From Chrysochromulina parva (taxonomy: Eukaryota; Haptophyta; Prymnesiales; Chrysochromulinaceae), in contig PJAB01000314.1 in NCBI GenBank assembly GCA_002887195.1, positions 1 to 29,943 of the forward strand: a DNA stretch of 29,943 nucleotides, in the 5' to 3' direction. Position 1 is the stretch's first letter; the number at the start of each line of letters is the position of its first letter. The position numbers and the translations under genes were made by a program. A model generated the notes under the pieces. That model did not search any database, was not told the DNA's origin, and saw only the letters and a program-made list of their open reading frames with translations. Below are positions 9,338-18,337 of this stretch, piece after piece.

Positions 9338-10183
9338 GTGAGTAGCCGCCGGAGTAGCGAGGTTTCCAGGCCGCCCCGTCCGCCTCTAGCGCTCTAGGAC
9401 GGAACTTTGGGGGAGCGACGAGAGGACGAGACTGAGTAGATAGGATTGGATTGTCACGTCGGGGGACTCGGACGTAGGACCGGTAACGTAGACCGGACCG
9501 TGCGCGAATGTCACCGACACGCTTCGGTTGCGAGGTGATAATGGCGAACTGTAGAACTCAAGCGTCGTGTACACTAGCAAACTTCTTAACAACTCAATGA
9601 GTTACACACTATACACTGTCTCGGCTCTCTCGCACGCCATTCCATGACATTATCCACAGATCATAATGACGTCGCGCAGCTAGAGTGCCAACCTTAGGCC
9701 CTTTGACAGGTTTGGGGCACGAGCGCAATGGCCTCTGAGTCTACCAATGATTCTATTGTGTTCCTCTGACAGCATCTCCTCATCATGCAGTGAGGGTTTG
9801 CGAGGGTCATCACCGAGCCATACACCAGCCAGGCTAACAATCCGTAAACCAGCCACTCCGGCAACCATTGACCGATGTCCATGGCCCAGTTTGGCACATC
9901 GATGGCGTCACTGCTCGCGCACGCTTGAACCCGATTGACTAGGGGCTGGTTGCGTGGGCGGCCGCGGCGGCAGTGCGGCCGCTGGCGAAATCCCGCGGTG
10001 ATGGCGCGTTGCGGAATTCGGAGCCGTGGAAATTCCGCAATGGCCCTGGACTGTTTGTCCAATGGAAACCCGAGCGAGACTGCGGGACGACTGAGGTCCC
10101 GCCGATTCAATTTCACACGAAATTGAGGAAATTCACGAGGGCTCTCGGCGTCGCCTCGACGCTAGGAGCGATCGCAATCGGCG
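9338..10183. other. Long low-GC intergenic region upstream of the SGNH gene
   Basis: 846 bp between two plus-strand genes. The first half (9400-9900) is AT-richer than any coding region here. A 62-residue hydrophobic frame lies on the minus strand at 9694-9882 but has atypical codon use. The last 180 bp hold three consecutive inverted repeats, annotated separately. I see no RNA gene. Confidence 0.5.
10009..10126. repeat. Three consecutive hairpin-forming inverted repeats before the SGNH gene
   Basis: Perfect arms TTGCGGAATT/AATTCCGCAA (10009-10018 and 10031-10040, 12-nt loop), GCGGGAC/GTCCCGC (10082-10088 and 10096-10102, 7-nt loop) and TCAATTTC/GAAATTGA (10107-10114 and 10119-10126, 4-nt loop). 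All lie within 175 bp upstream of ATG 10184, so they are either 5' UTR structures or promoter elements. Confidence 0.65.
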
Positions 10184-11527
10184 ATGGCAAATCGGCGTTG
10201 CCCAGAAAGCCATGATCTCATTCGCATAGCGTGCATCGGTGACTCGCTGACACGCGGCGACGGGCTGCACGAGCATATTCCTGCCAATCGTGTGCCTTTT
10301 CAGAGGCTAAGACCTTCACAGTACGCGCTGCGTAAGCGTGGCTCGTATCCTGCTCTGCTCGCACGGTTGGCAGCAACCCAGCGCGCCGTGGTTCGTAACT
10401 TTGGGCACGGTGGCGCTACCGCTTGCAATCACACCGGCGGAAACGGGCCACCGTATGAGTCCGTACCCGAGTATTCCGCAGCCTTGCGCTTCGCTCCCCA
10501 CGTCATGGTCCTGATGCTCGGCACGAATGATGCGAAGGCTCACTTTTGGAGTGCGGGTCCATGCAGCTCATGGGGGCGCGAGCACGGCCATGGCTTGCGC
10601 ACAGGTCTCGCCTCCATTATCGGTGCATTTGAGCACCAACCACAGCTCAAGCTGGTCCTTCTGCTGACGCCGCCGCCGCTGCTGAGTGCAAGGCCCATCA
10701 TGGGCATTGACCCTGCTTTGCTCCAAGAGGCAGCTGTAGTGATCAGCGACGTGCACACGAAGCTGGCTGCCAGCGCCGGCAGCATGCCACGTAGAGCGCT
10801 CGCGCATGCGGCAGTGCCCAGGGCGGCGAACCTCTTCAGCACGGATGCCGTGCACCTCAACGCCGACGGCTCAGCGCTCCTCGCGTGCATTGTGTACGCG
10901 CACTTGCGAAGGCTGCTTTTTGGGCCTTGCGGCCGCGCCGACGGTGCGCCAACAGCGACAGTGGCTGCCAAAGTGCTCAATCGCACTTGCCACGACCCTT
11001 TCTGCATCACACAGTCGGACGGGCCGGCAGCCATTGCAGCTGCCGCGGCGGCTGACCGGAAGGTGCTGCTTGCGGCCGAGGTGGAGGCTGATGGCGACAA
11101 GCGGCGTTGCGACACCGATGGCGGCTATGGGTCGCCGTTTCTGTACACTGGTATGGACTGCAAGCAAGCGGGTGGCCCAAGCGAGCCACACTCAGCATGC
11201 GAACGAATGGCTGCAGCATACGAGGTCGATCTAAGACAAGGCCTTTCAAATCGAGCGGTGGTTACGCCACTCGCTACACTACACGATCCGCCAACACCAG
11301 TGGTGACGCCACCAGTGGTGTCTCGCTCTTTGTCTCCCCCGATGCCATCGTTTGGTGTGAGCCCCTTGCACCCTATGTACCTACTCGGTGCCGCACTACT
11401 ACTGTTGCTCGCCCTTGCAGTGCTCGCCCTTGCAGTGCTAGCGCGACAAGTGCGGGCGCGGCCACGTGGCCGAGGATACACACGAGACGGGTGTACTGCG
11501 ACTGACGTGGCATACATGCCGCTGTGA
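10184..11527 (+). CDS. SGNH/GDSL-type hydrolase with C-terminal membrane anchor
   Basis: 447 residues. All four SGNH blocks are visible: GDSLTRG with the nucleophile Ser21, NFGHGGAT with the block II Gly near 76, GTNDA with Asn115, and DAVHLN with Asp221 and His224 of the catalytic triad. The family hydrolyses esters (lipids, acetylated sugars); the substrate cannot be told. Residues about 250-390 form a low-complexity, Cys-containing region (CHDPFCITQ and others) and a Pro-rich stalk. A strong transmembrane helix, residues about 398-420 (LLGAALLLLLALAVLALAVL), is followed by a basic 27-residue tail. No N-terminal signal peptide is seen, so the protein looks like a tail-anchored enzyme with its catalytic domain in the cytosol, unless an upstream signal-encoding exon was missed. 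Confidence 0.9.
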   Translation: MANRRCPESHDLIRIACIGDSLTRGDGLHEHIPANRVPFQRLRPSQYALRKRGSYPALLARLAATQRAVVRNFGHGGATACNHTGGNGPPYESVPEYSAALRFAPHVMVLMLGTNDAKAHFWSAGPCSSWGREHGHGLRTGLASIIGAFEHQPQLKLVLLLTPPPLLSARPIMGIDPALLQEAAVVISDVHTKLAASAGSMPRRALAHAAVPRAANLFSTDAVHLNADGSALLACIVYAHLRRLLFGPCGRADGAPTATVAAKVLNRTCHDPFCITQSDGPAAIAAAAAADRKVLLAAEVEADGDKRRCDTDGGYGSPFLYTGMDCKQAGGPSEPHSACERMAAAYEVDLRQGLSNRAVVTPLATLHDPPTPVVTPPVVSRSLSPPMPSFGVSPLHPMYLLGAALLLLLALAVLALAVLARQVRARPRGRGYTRDGCTATDVAYMPL

Positions 11528-11782
11528 CCTGTGTGTGCCACATCTGTGCAAACATCTGTAAGCTCAAAGCTGAAATAGCTCACCGCCCGCAAGACGGGCC
11601 TCAGGGCCTCGGGAGGCACAAGTTTTCTCGACCCCCACATGAAAGATCGAGAGATCCAGTCGGAAGGGACCCTACCTACATGTACGCATGCATTGAGTTG
11701 AAACGCCACGTGACACGCTCGCGCAAAGTCCTCAACTTCGCGAACACACACCCCGTTCTTGTTGACTCCGCCGCGCGCTCCG

Positions 11783-14128
11783 ATGTGGCGCCAATACTTT
11801 CTTGGATGCCTCCTACTTCTCCTAAGACTCATCACTGCCCCACGCCGTTTTATGCCGCCGCCAAATCCCCCGCCGAACCCTCCACCACCGCCAGGCCCAC
11901 CGGATGCGCCGCCGTCGAATCCGCCGCCGCCGCCTCCGCCACAGCCACCGCATCACCCGAGTAAAGTTGCCGCGTTACGTGCAGAAGGCAATGCATTGCG
12001 CGAAAGAATTCAAGTCGACGCGCTCGCTGATCGACGCCGTCGTGCAACGTGGGAGGAGACAAGAGAGTGGCCGGAGCAACACAGCCAAGTCAACGGCTCA
12101 CTCATCGTCGTGCTCTTTGACGCTCGCTTTGACGATCATGACGCTACAATGACACGCCGGCGCGGTCACCTTCTGGACGCTCGGCGCGAGGCTGAGGAGC
12201 TCTCACGGCTCAGCGTCGCCGCCTTTTCGTTGCGCATGCACGTGTGCATGCCAGCCACGCGGTGGTTTTCGAGCGGCGTCGAGATTGTGCTCCACTCATG
12301 GAGTGAGCACGCGAACTCAGCGCGGGCCACCCTGCTGGACGCGTTACATCTCCCAGTTGCATGGACACACGAGCCATGCCCGTACAGCTTGCTCGTCAGC
12401 AACTGCTCCCTCTTCCAACGCCAACTCTCCGCGTCCCAATGCGCTCAGACGACAAGTGCACTGCTCTCGATGCGACGTGCGCTGCTGCTCAAGCGGCAGC
12501 GCGAACTCTCTCTAGGGACTCGCTATGCGGCGGTCTTCCTCGCGCGCTTGGACATCGTGTTCCGAACGGACGTGCCCGTCATCTACTGGCTGCGCAGTGC
12601 GAGCGAGCGCAGACGTAGCTCGCCAGCGCCGCGGCGTGTGGTCGTGCTTCCGGAGCATTGCGAAACGCATTCGCCGTCGAGCGACGCTGGCGAGCATAGG
12701 CAGGAGAGCCGATGGAAGCAGGGCGTGTGCGGAGGCGACGCACTGGAGACGCTTGCCTCGCCCGCCGCGACTGGCTGCCAGGCGAGCAACGTAGCAACCA
12801 GCCCCATCGAGCCATCTACTATCGCGTCGTCCACCTCCGCGACGACCTCCATTGACATGACACTTGAAAACGAACCGCCCAGATTCCGACGCGCGCCTGG
12901 CACAAGCGGCGGCACGTGTGATCCTAGGAGCGTGACGGAAGCAGGCCGAGTGCACCACGTGCTGGCGTGGTGGCTGCTATCCACAGACTCCGAACTCGCC
13001 GACGAGATGGCTGATATGGCATCGCCCGCCTGTCTTCAGGAGACGAACACGCTCATCACGGCCCAGCTGAGCGCCCATCGGCCTGCGCCAAATCCGTGGG
13101 CCGAGCCGCCACAACACACGTCGGCCGGCTTCCACTGGGGCGTCTTCTTGCGCCATCGCGTGCGAGGACCGACCGAGATCGCTTGGGCAAACCTGCTGCC
13201 CGACTTGCACTTTGCTTTGGCCTCGAATGTGGTGACGCTCTCTGTCCCTTCCTCATCTCTCGAGGCGTGCGAGCCGCCAGAAGCGGCGCTGCACGCTCGT
13301 CAGGTGGTCGACGAAGCAGCATCGGCTTCATTTCGTCTGGACTCGCTCGCTAGGCCCGGAGGCTCGGAGGAACCCGGGCGTGGCCCCGGGCGTGGCGATG
13401 GGAGTGCAGAGAGCTGGGAGGGCAGTGCCCAGCGCTCGCGACGGCTGGCGCTTGTGCGTGCACATGGAGAAGCACAGGAAGCTGGAACAGTGCGAGTCGA
13501 CCCTCGCGCTCGGCACCAGATGCCAGAGGTATGGGTCACGCCCCCTGCTCGCTTTGATGGGCGTTCCGCCACCTCGAGCGCTACCATGCACCCAACTGCT
13601 GCTGGGCACCAAGTACAGACAGCCTTGCTCGAAGCTGAAGCTGGGTTCACCAGGCTGCACGGCCACCGTCAAGCTGAAGATGCTTCTCGGGAAGCAGTGC
13701 CGCCGCCCGTGGGCTCTTCGTGGCAGCCCTCAGCGGAAGCGACCGGGGTACAGGGGCATGGGACTGGCCGCATGCTCACATGGGAGGATGGTGACGCTCT
13801 AGCTCTAGAGCCCCACGCGGGTCCGTTTGCCAAGTCGTGCGCGGCTGGTGCGTTCCGCTTCCTGTGTTCTGGATCCTCGAAATTCTGCGTGGCCAAGACC
13901 TCGGCCGTGCCGACGCGCGAACGTGGCGGCTTCGTGAGCACCTTTCACATGCGTGCGACTGACATGCTGCATGCCGAACTCGTGGATGGTTGTCAGCATG
14001 ATGCAGACGGAGTGAATACCGGGCATCTGCATAACCGCAGCAGAGAAGTCGTGGCAAGATTAGCTGAACTTTGGGCAAAGCCGTGTCTAGTGCTGCGCAC
14101 AGCCCACTGCCGAAGAGAGGTCGTGTGA
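11783..14128 (+). CDS. Type II membrane protein, possible glycosyltransferase; 3' model uncertain
   Basis: The open frame gives 781 residues from ATG 11783. MWRQYFLGCLLLLLRLIT is a signal anchor, followed by a Pro-rich stem (residues about 24-58) and a lumenal domain, a layout typical of Golgi glycosyltransferases. Segments such as GSLIVVLFDARFDD, VEIVLHSWSEHANS, FLARLDIVFRTDVPVIYW, RVVVLPEHC and VHHVLAWWLLSTDSELADEM resemble unnamed algal glycosyltransferase-like proteins; the RLD motif near residue 255 could be the metal/sugar-nucleotide site, but this is inference. From about 13,380 to 13,740 the +1 frame (stop at 13,800-13,802) has clearly higher third-position GC than the annotated frame, so one or two introns probably lie between 13.3 and 13.8 kb and the protein there is doubtful. 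The last part (about 13,810-14,128) again looks coding in the annotated frame. Confidence 0.6.
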   Translation: MWRQYFLGCLLLLLRLITAPRRFMPPPNPPPNPPPPPGPPDAPPSNPPPPPPPQPPHHPSKVAALRAEGNALRERIQVDALADRRRRATWEETREWPEQHSQVNGSLIVVLFDARFDDHDATMTRRRGHLLDARREAEELSRLSVAAFSLRMHVCMPATRWFSSGVEIVLHSWSEHANSARATLLDALHLPVAWTHEPCPYSLLVSNCSLFQRQLSASQCAQTTSALLSMRRALLLKRQRELSLGTRYAAVFLARLDIVFRTDVPVIYWLRSASERRRSSPAPRRVVVLPEHCETHSPSSDAGEHRQESRWKQGVCGGDALETLASPAATGCQASNVATSPIEPSTIASSTSATTSIDMTLENEPPRFRRAPGTSGGTCDPRSVTEAGRVHHVLAWWLLSTDSELADEMADMASPACLQETNTLITAQLSAHRPAPNPWAEPPQHTSAGFHWGVFLRHRVRGPTEIAWANLLPDLHFALASNVVTLSVPSSSLEACEPPEAALHARQVVDEAASASFRLDSLARPGGSEEPGRGPGRGDGSAESWEGSAQRSRRLALVRAHGEAQEAGTVRVDPRARHQMPEVWVTPPARFDGRSATSSATMHPTAAGHQVQTALLEAEAGFTRLHGHRQAEDASREAVPPPVGSSWQPSAEATGVQGHGTGRMLTWEDGDALALEPHAGPFAKSCAAGAFRFLCSGSSKFCVAKTSAVPTRERGGFVSTFHMRATDMLHAELVDGCQHDADGVNTGHLHNRSREVVARLAELWAKPCLVLRTAHCRREVV

Positions 14129-14312
14129 AAGAGCGCGAGGAGGCGCAAGATTGCAGCCAGGGGGGGCCGTTACTTTAACTTTTCCGCGTGCGCGGTCCCG
14201 GCGCGGTCGTCCGGCCGGACGTGAAATACTTCTGAAGATTTGGGAAGGGAATTTCACGATAAATTCAATCCTTTACAGGCGAAAGCGCCGCGGCGGCCTC
14301 TCGACGGTATGA
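14129..14312. terminator. Convergent 3' spacer with palindromes
   Basis: 184 bp between two converging genes. It contains the perfect 14-bp palindrome CGTCCGGCCGGACG (14208-14221), CCGCG-TG-CGCGG near 14184, and GAATTT/AAATTC (14249-14254 and 14261-14266). These could form hairpins in both 3' UTRs. A role in termination or 3'-end formation is speculative. Confidence 0.35.
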
Positions 14313-15644
14313 CTAATCCACTGACTGGCCCTCGGATGAATCGGACTCTGCGGCCTGGTCCTGCTCTGCGTGAGGCCGCTTCGTGCTGCCGTGGCCACTG
14401 GCACGGCCGCCGCCGCTGCTGCTGCTGCCACCGCCTCTGCTGCTACCGCCTCTGCTGCTGCTGCTGCCACCGCCTCCGCTGCTGCTACCGCCTCCGCTGC
14501 TGCCCATGCGACCGTGGCGCCCCGCACGGCCGCCGCGTCGGCCGCTGCGCGCCCCACGGCTACGATTGCGGGCCTCCTCTCGTACTGCCGCATCGACATA
14601 CACCTTGAGCGCGTCATCACTGGGCTTCCAACCGAAAAGGACGGCGAGGACGTACAGTCCGTTCTCGGGCTCTGTCTGCAAGTGCTGCGACACGAATCCG
14701 CCGTCCTCGAAAGGCGCGCTTTGCAGCTCCTGGAGGGCCGCATACGGCAGCGGCGGCAACTCGTTCGGCTGGTCGCCGCTGCAGCCTGCGCCACGGCCCG
14801 CGGCCTGCCGCCGAAGCCGATAGACGCGACGGCAATCAGTGAGCAGCCAGTCCCCGCCCTCTGGGCGCCACGACGCCATGAGCTCGTAATACTCCTCGTA
14901 GCAGACCTCGAGAGCCGGTGCGAAGAGCTCCATCAGTCCGCTCTCCTCCTCCATCTGTGAAGAGCTCTCCTCCAAGTCTGTCGCCGTCGGCGCGCCAGCT
15001 TCGCCCTCGCCCTCAGCGTCTTCCTCGTCGTCTTCCTCCTCCACCTCCATTTCATCGTCAGGCGCCCCCAGCTCGTCATCAAATGCGCCACCCTCAGACT
15101 CCGCCTTCTCCCTTGCCTGCCGCATGGAGTCGTCTCCGTCCTCCTCGGCCACCGCTTTGTGCACCGATGAGCTGATGGCAGTGGCTGCGGCTGCAGCGCT
15201 GTCCTCTGCGATCTCCGCCGCCTGCTCCTCATCGTGGTCGTCCTCGGTCTCCGAACCAGCTGTGCCGTGTGGGACTCCGGCGAGCTCGGGCGCGTCGTCG
15301 GGCGGCTGCGTGGCGTCGCCAAGATGCTGCTGCAAGTCCTCGGGCTGCGGCATTGCGCCTTCGTGTTGATCATCGCCGTTGGCGGGCTGGGCGGCCAGAG
15401 CAGGCGCAGCGTGCGGCGCAGCTAGCTGGGCGACCTGAGCTTCCTCGTCGTCGGTGTCGTCTTCGGTTTCACTGCCCGCCCCATCGCCCTGCTCCTGAGT
15501 AGGCGCACCTTCAAGCGGCTCCGGCTCTACTGGCTCTACGACAACGGCCGCGGCAAATCCTTCTTGCGGGGATCCCTGCTGAACCACCTGCCCGCCGTCG
15601 TCGTCGCCGCCGTCCTCGTCGTCCGACGAGTCCATACGGAACAT
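14313..15644 (-). CDS. Acidic low-complexity protein with Gly/Ser/Arg-rich tail
   Basis: 443 residues from ATG at 15644 (MFRMDSSDDEDGG); a second ATG lies three codons later. The open frame extends upstream, but that part has no motif and would occupy the divergent promoter. The N-terminal two thirds are very acidic with runs such as SETEDDTDDEE, EEEDDEEDAEGEG and many Ala/Gln. A more ordered-looking segment (CYEEYYELMASWRPEGGDW, later NGLYVLAVLFGWKPSDDALK, residues about 230-350) may be a folded domain that I do not recognise. The C terminus is RSGRRGGRAGRHGR followed by Gly/Ser tracts and KRPHAEQ, resembling an RGG-like nucleic-acid-binding tail plus nuclear localisation signal. A nuclear chromatin or RNA role is a guess from composition. 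Confidence 0.72.
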   Translation of the reverse strand: MFRMDSSDDEDGGDDDGGQVVQQGSPQEGFAAAVVVEPVEPEPLEGAPTQEQGDGAGSETEDDTDDEEAQVAQLAAPHAAPALAAQPANGDDQHEGAMPQPEDLQQHLGDATQPPDDAPELAGVPHGTAGSETEDDHDEEQAAEIAEDSAAAAATAISSSVHKAVAEEDGDDSMRQAREKAESEGGAFDDELGAPDDEMEVEEEDDEEDAEGEGEAGAPTATDLEESSSQMEEESGLMELFAPALEVCYEEYYELMASWRPEGGDWLLTDCRRVYRLRRQAAGRGAGCSGDQPNELPPLPYAALQELQSAPFEDGGFVSQHLQTEPENGLYVLAVLFGWKPSDDALKVYVDAAVREEARNRSRGARSGRRGGRAGRHGRMGSSGGGSSSGGGGSSSSRGGSSRGGGSSSSGGGRASGHGSTKRPHAEQDQAAESDSSEGQSVD

Positions 15645-15832
15645 GATCGGGCGGGCGCGAGTTGGCGCGCGGGGGGCGGCCACACCGGGAGCACCCTTCT
15701 TACACGCGAATTTCTCCTGAACGGTACTGTACGGGTACCGGGGTGTGTGAAGGCACCCCACCCCCTCTGCCGTGAGTCTGAGACTCAGAGTTGAAGCACA
15801 CGTGGAATGGCGCTGCATTGGGCGCGTCGAGC
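15645..15832. promoter_or_regulatory. Divergent promoter with two inverted repeats
   Basis: 188 bp between start codons at 15644 (minus) and 15833 (plus). It contains CGGTAC-N7-GTACCG at 15722-15740 (embedding TACTGTACGGGTA, similar to the element near 7063) and a perfect 7-bp-arm inverted repeat TGAGTCT-G-AGACTCA at 15773-15787. Both are good candidates for protein-binding sites, without proof. Confidence 0.45.
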
Positions 15833-17866
15833 ATGGGGTGCTCAGCGAGCAAGACGGCGGTGGCGCGTGTGCGCGTCCGCGACCACGAGGCGATTTCGCT
15901 TCTAATGGCGCTCGACGATCACCTCTACGATGCCCTCCGCTCGGGCGCCATCAAGCTGATCATCGCAACCCGCATCCGGGACGGCACCATCGGCACCAAG
16001 ATTGCGCGCCGGCAGGACCTTGAGGCGCGCGAGCGCTCCGAGGGAATCCGCATCTTCCACACGCCCAAGGATGCGATCAAGCTGCTGCGCAGCAACAAGC
16101 GTGAGATCTCCTCCCTCACGTATGGTTGGGACACGCCCGACGGGTCGGATCCATCGGGCGAGTACCTGCGTGCCATCAGCCGCTTCCTGCGCAGCGGGCT
16201 GGGCGCGCACGTGCAGGCCGTCTTTTGGGACGCTTGCAGCCTGCCGCAGGAGCCGCGCTCAGAGAGCGACGCCAAGGTTTTCGCCCAAGCGCTCGAGGTG
16301 ATGGCCGACATGTACGCCTCCGTCCTCGGAACAATGGTCATTCGCCACCGCTCTGTGCCCTCACGTCCGGCGAGCCTTGACGGCGAGGTGGTGGTGCGCG
16401 AATACGCGGCCGACAAGGCGGCCCACCCGGACCACATTTGCAATCGCTCGGGCATGGACCCGATCGTGGGCATTCGTTACCACAAGCGCGGCACGGACTA
16501 TGACCTGTGCCAAGCGGAGTACGACAAGCTGAGCGCCAAGGAGCAGAAACTGTTCGAGGCCATCTCTCCCCCCGGCATGACGAAGGCCCTCACGGCCGAG
16601 GCGGTGCGCTGTGCACTCGAGGCCTACGGCAAGCTCGACAGCCTGCGCCACGACAAGCAGGGCTTCTTGTGGCGTGCGCGCTTCGCCTCACATGCGGACG
16701 CGGAGCGGGCGGTGGCGGCGGGGCTGTTTGAGGGCGCGACGGCCGTGTTCACGTACCACAACCCGCGGCCGTACGGCGCGCGCGGGTGGACGACGCTCGA
16801 GAGTGCCGTGAGCACCGAAGGCATCGCGCAAGCCGCGTATTTACCGGGTCTGAAGACGATCCTCGATAGGCTGCCGCCCAAGCTGGTCGAGATCGACGGC
16901 GAGGCGCCGGAGCCGTCGAGCGAGCAGTACGGCGGCAGCGAAGGCCTGGGCCCGCGGATCGAGCGCGTGCGGTTGAACATCCGAAACGCCTTCTTCACGG
17001 GCAAGGGCGACAAGACGATCGTCAAGGACCTGTATGATGAGTATATTACCAGGATTGCCAACACGATGAGCGGTTTTGGTGGTGAGATGCTTTCCGAGTA
17101 CGATGGTGAGCGCAATGCGGCTGGTGAGGAGGAGGGGCGCGGCACGATGCGGTATGGCGACGGCACCATATATGAGGGCGAGTGGAAAGATGGCCAGACA
17201 GAGGGGCACGGCGTCTGCCGGTGCCCCGACGGCGATGTCTATGACGGCGAGTTTAAGGCTGGTGAAAGGAATGGGCGCGGCACGATGCGGTATTCCGACG
17301 GCGCTGTCTACGAGGGCGAGTGGAAGGCTGATGACAGGCACGGGCGCGGCACGATGCGGTACGCCGACGTCGATGTCTACGAGGGCAAGTGGAAGGAGAA
17401 TTCGTTTGGTGGGCATGGCACGCTGCGGGAGGCCGATGGCGACGTGTATGAGGGCGAGTGGAAGGCTGATGAAAGGCACGGGCGCGGCACGATGCGGAAC
17501 GCCGACGGCGATGTCTACGAGGGCGAGTGGAAGGAGGATAAGTTTGGTGGGCATGGCACGCTGCGGGAGGCCGATGGCGACGTGTATGAGGGCGAGTGGT
17601 TGGCTGATCAGAAGAATGGGCGCGGCATGCAGCGGTACGCCGACGGCGCCATCTACGAGGGCGAGTGGAAAGCTGATGAGAAGAACGGGCGCGGCACGAT
17701 GCGGTATGCCGACGGCGATGTCTACGAGGGCGAGTGGAAGGCCGATGCGCATGAGGGGCGCGGATCGCTGCGGTCTGCCGACGGCTCCGTCTTGCACAAG
17801 GGCATGTGGAAGGCAGGCGAATCGGTGACCACACACCGCACATGGCCCTTCATGTTGTCCGCATGA
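15833..17866 (+). CDS. Lipid-anchored MORN-repeat protein with degenerate ZZ finger
   Basis: 677 residues. I chose ATG 15833 rather than the in-frame ATG at 15791 because it gives MGCSASKT, a classic N-myristoylation site (Gly2, Ser6) with a palmitoylatable Cys3, predicting plasma or flagellar membrane anchoring. Residues about 125-170 contain FWDACSLPQEPRSESDAK, and RGWTTLES follows near 325; the pair (D-x-SLPQ ... RGW-x-x-E) occurs in unnamed protist proteins. Between them, residues about 197-227 match a ZZ zinc finger (HICNRSGMDPIVGIRYHKRG, then TDYDLC) but only two of the usual Cys remain. Residues 434-663 are ten perfect 23-residue MORN repeats of the type GRGTMRYADGDVYEGEWKAD, which bind membranes or form scaffolds. 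A scaffold at membrane or flagellum is the likely role. Confidence 0.9.
   Translation: MGCSASKTAVARVRVRDHEAISLLMALDDHLYDALRSGAIKLIIATRIRDGTIGTKIARRQDLEARERSEGIRIFHTPKDAIKLLRSNKREISSLTYGWDTPDGSDPSGEYLRAISRFLRSGLGAHVQAVFWDACSLPQEPRSESDAKVFAQALEVMADMYASVLGTMVIRHRSVPSRPASLDGEVVVREYAADKAAHPDHICNRSGMDPIVGIRYHKRGTDYDLCQAEYDKLSAKEQKLFEAISPPGMTKALTAEAVRCALEAYGKLDSLRHDKQGFLWRARFASHADAERAVAAGLFEGATAVFTYHNPRPYGARGWTTLESAVSTEGIAQAAYLPGLKTILDRLPPKLVEIDGEAPEPSSEQYGGSEGLGPRIERVRLNIRNAFFTGKGDKTIVKDLYDEYITRIANTMSGFGGEMLSEYDGERNAAGEEEGRGTMRYGDGTIYEGEWKDGQTEGHGVCRCPDGDVYDGEFKAGERNGRGTMRYSDGAVYEGEWKADDRHGRGTMRYADVDVYEGKWKENSFGGHGTLREADGDVYEGEWKADERHGRGTMRNADGDVYEGEWKEDKFGGHGTLREADGDVYEGEWLADQKNGRGMQRYADGAIYEGEWKADEKNGRGTMRYADGDVYEGEWKADAHEGRGSLRSADGSVLHKGMWKAGESVTTHRTWPFMLSA
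17132..17821 (+). repeat. 10 x 69-nt MORN-encoding tandem repeat
   Basis: Exactly ten 69-nt units without gaps, each encoding one 23-residue MORN motif. The units near 17405-17473 and 17543-17611 are almost identical, as are their neighbours, indicating recent duplication of a two-unit (138-nt) block. Confidence 0.93.
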
Positions 17867-18337
17867 TTCGAGGAGGCCACAGGCTTCGAAAGCGAAGCCG
17901 AAGGTCACTCTGCAGCGAAACGCGACCCTTATAGGTTACACTTGCGGACACATCAACATGGTTGCCAGCGCTCCACTCGCAGGCATGCCGCGGGCAGCGC
18001 TGACGACTGACAGATACGGAACACTTCGGCAGCAGGCCCCACAGGCCCCTTACATGTACGCGCGCGTTAGCCGTGTGCATGGTCGTGAGAGGAGAGAGAG
18101 CGAGACGTGCGAGCGCGAGTCCGAGTGCTTCTCGTCCGCAAACCATGCCGCAAACTAAGTCACGCCCACAGCGGCGCACTTTTTTGACGCCTAGGGGGAC
18201 CTTCCCACTACTCAGGTAATTACCTAATAGGCTTTGAACACTGTGGCACACGACACGTACAGATTCCGATATATGTGCTCTAACCCCTCTATCGTATTGG
18301 CCGGTGCTAACCATTCTATCAGCTAAGCTCACGTAAA
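17867..18337. other. Convergent intergenic region, no gene recognised
   Basis: 471 bp between the MORN gene stop (plus) and the filamin gene stop (minus). The part 18170-18340 is AT-rich relative to the genes and contains the perfect palindrome AGGTAATTACCT (18214-18225). It should hold both 3' UTRs. A long minus-strand frame crossing this region is a shadow of the filamin gene in another frame. Confidence 0.5.

Noticed and set aside
9694..9882. 62-residue minus-strand frame with a possible membrane helix (MDIGQWLPEWLVYGLLAWLV)
   Set aside because: Codons are AT-richer than in any gene here, the hydrophobic part comes from a small DNA repeat, and no homologue is recognisable. It would need transcript evidence.
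12225..12250. GCATGCACGTG match to the introner core
   Set aside because: Only 11 nt, no continuation into the rest of the core and no flanking duplication; probably chance in GC-rich DNA.
15791..15832. Earlier in-frame ATG for the MORN protein
   Set aside because: It would bury the MGCSASKT lipid-anchor signal 14 residues inside; the second ATG gives a functional-looking N terminus.
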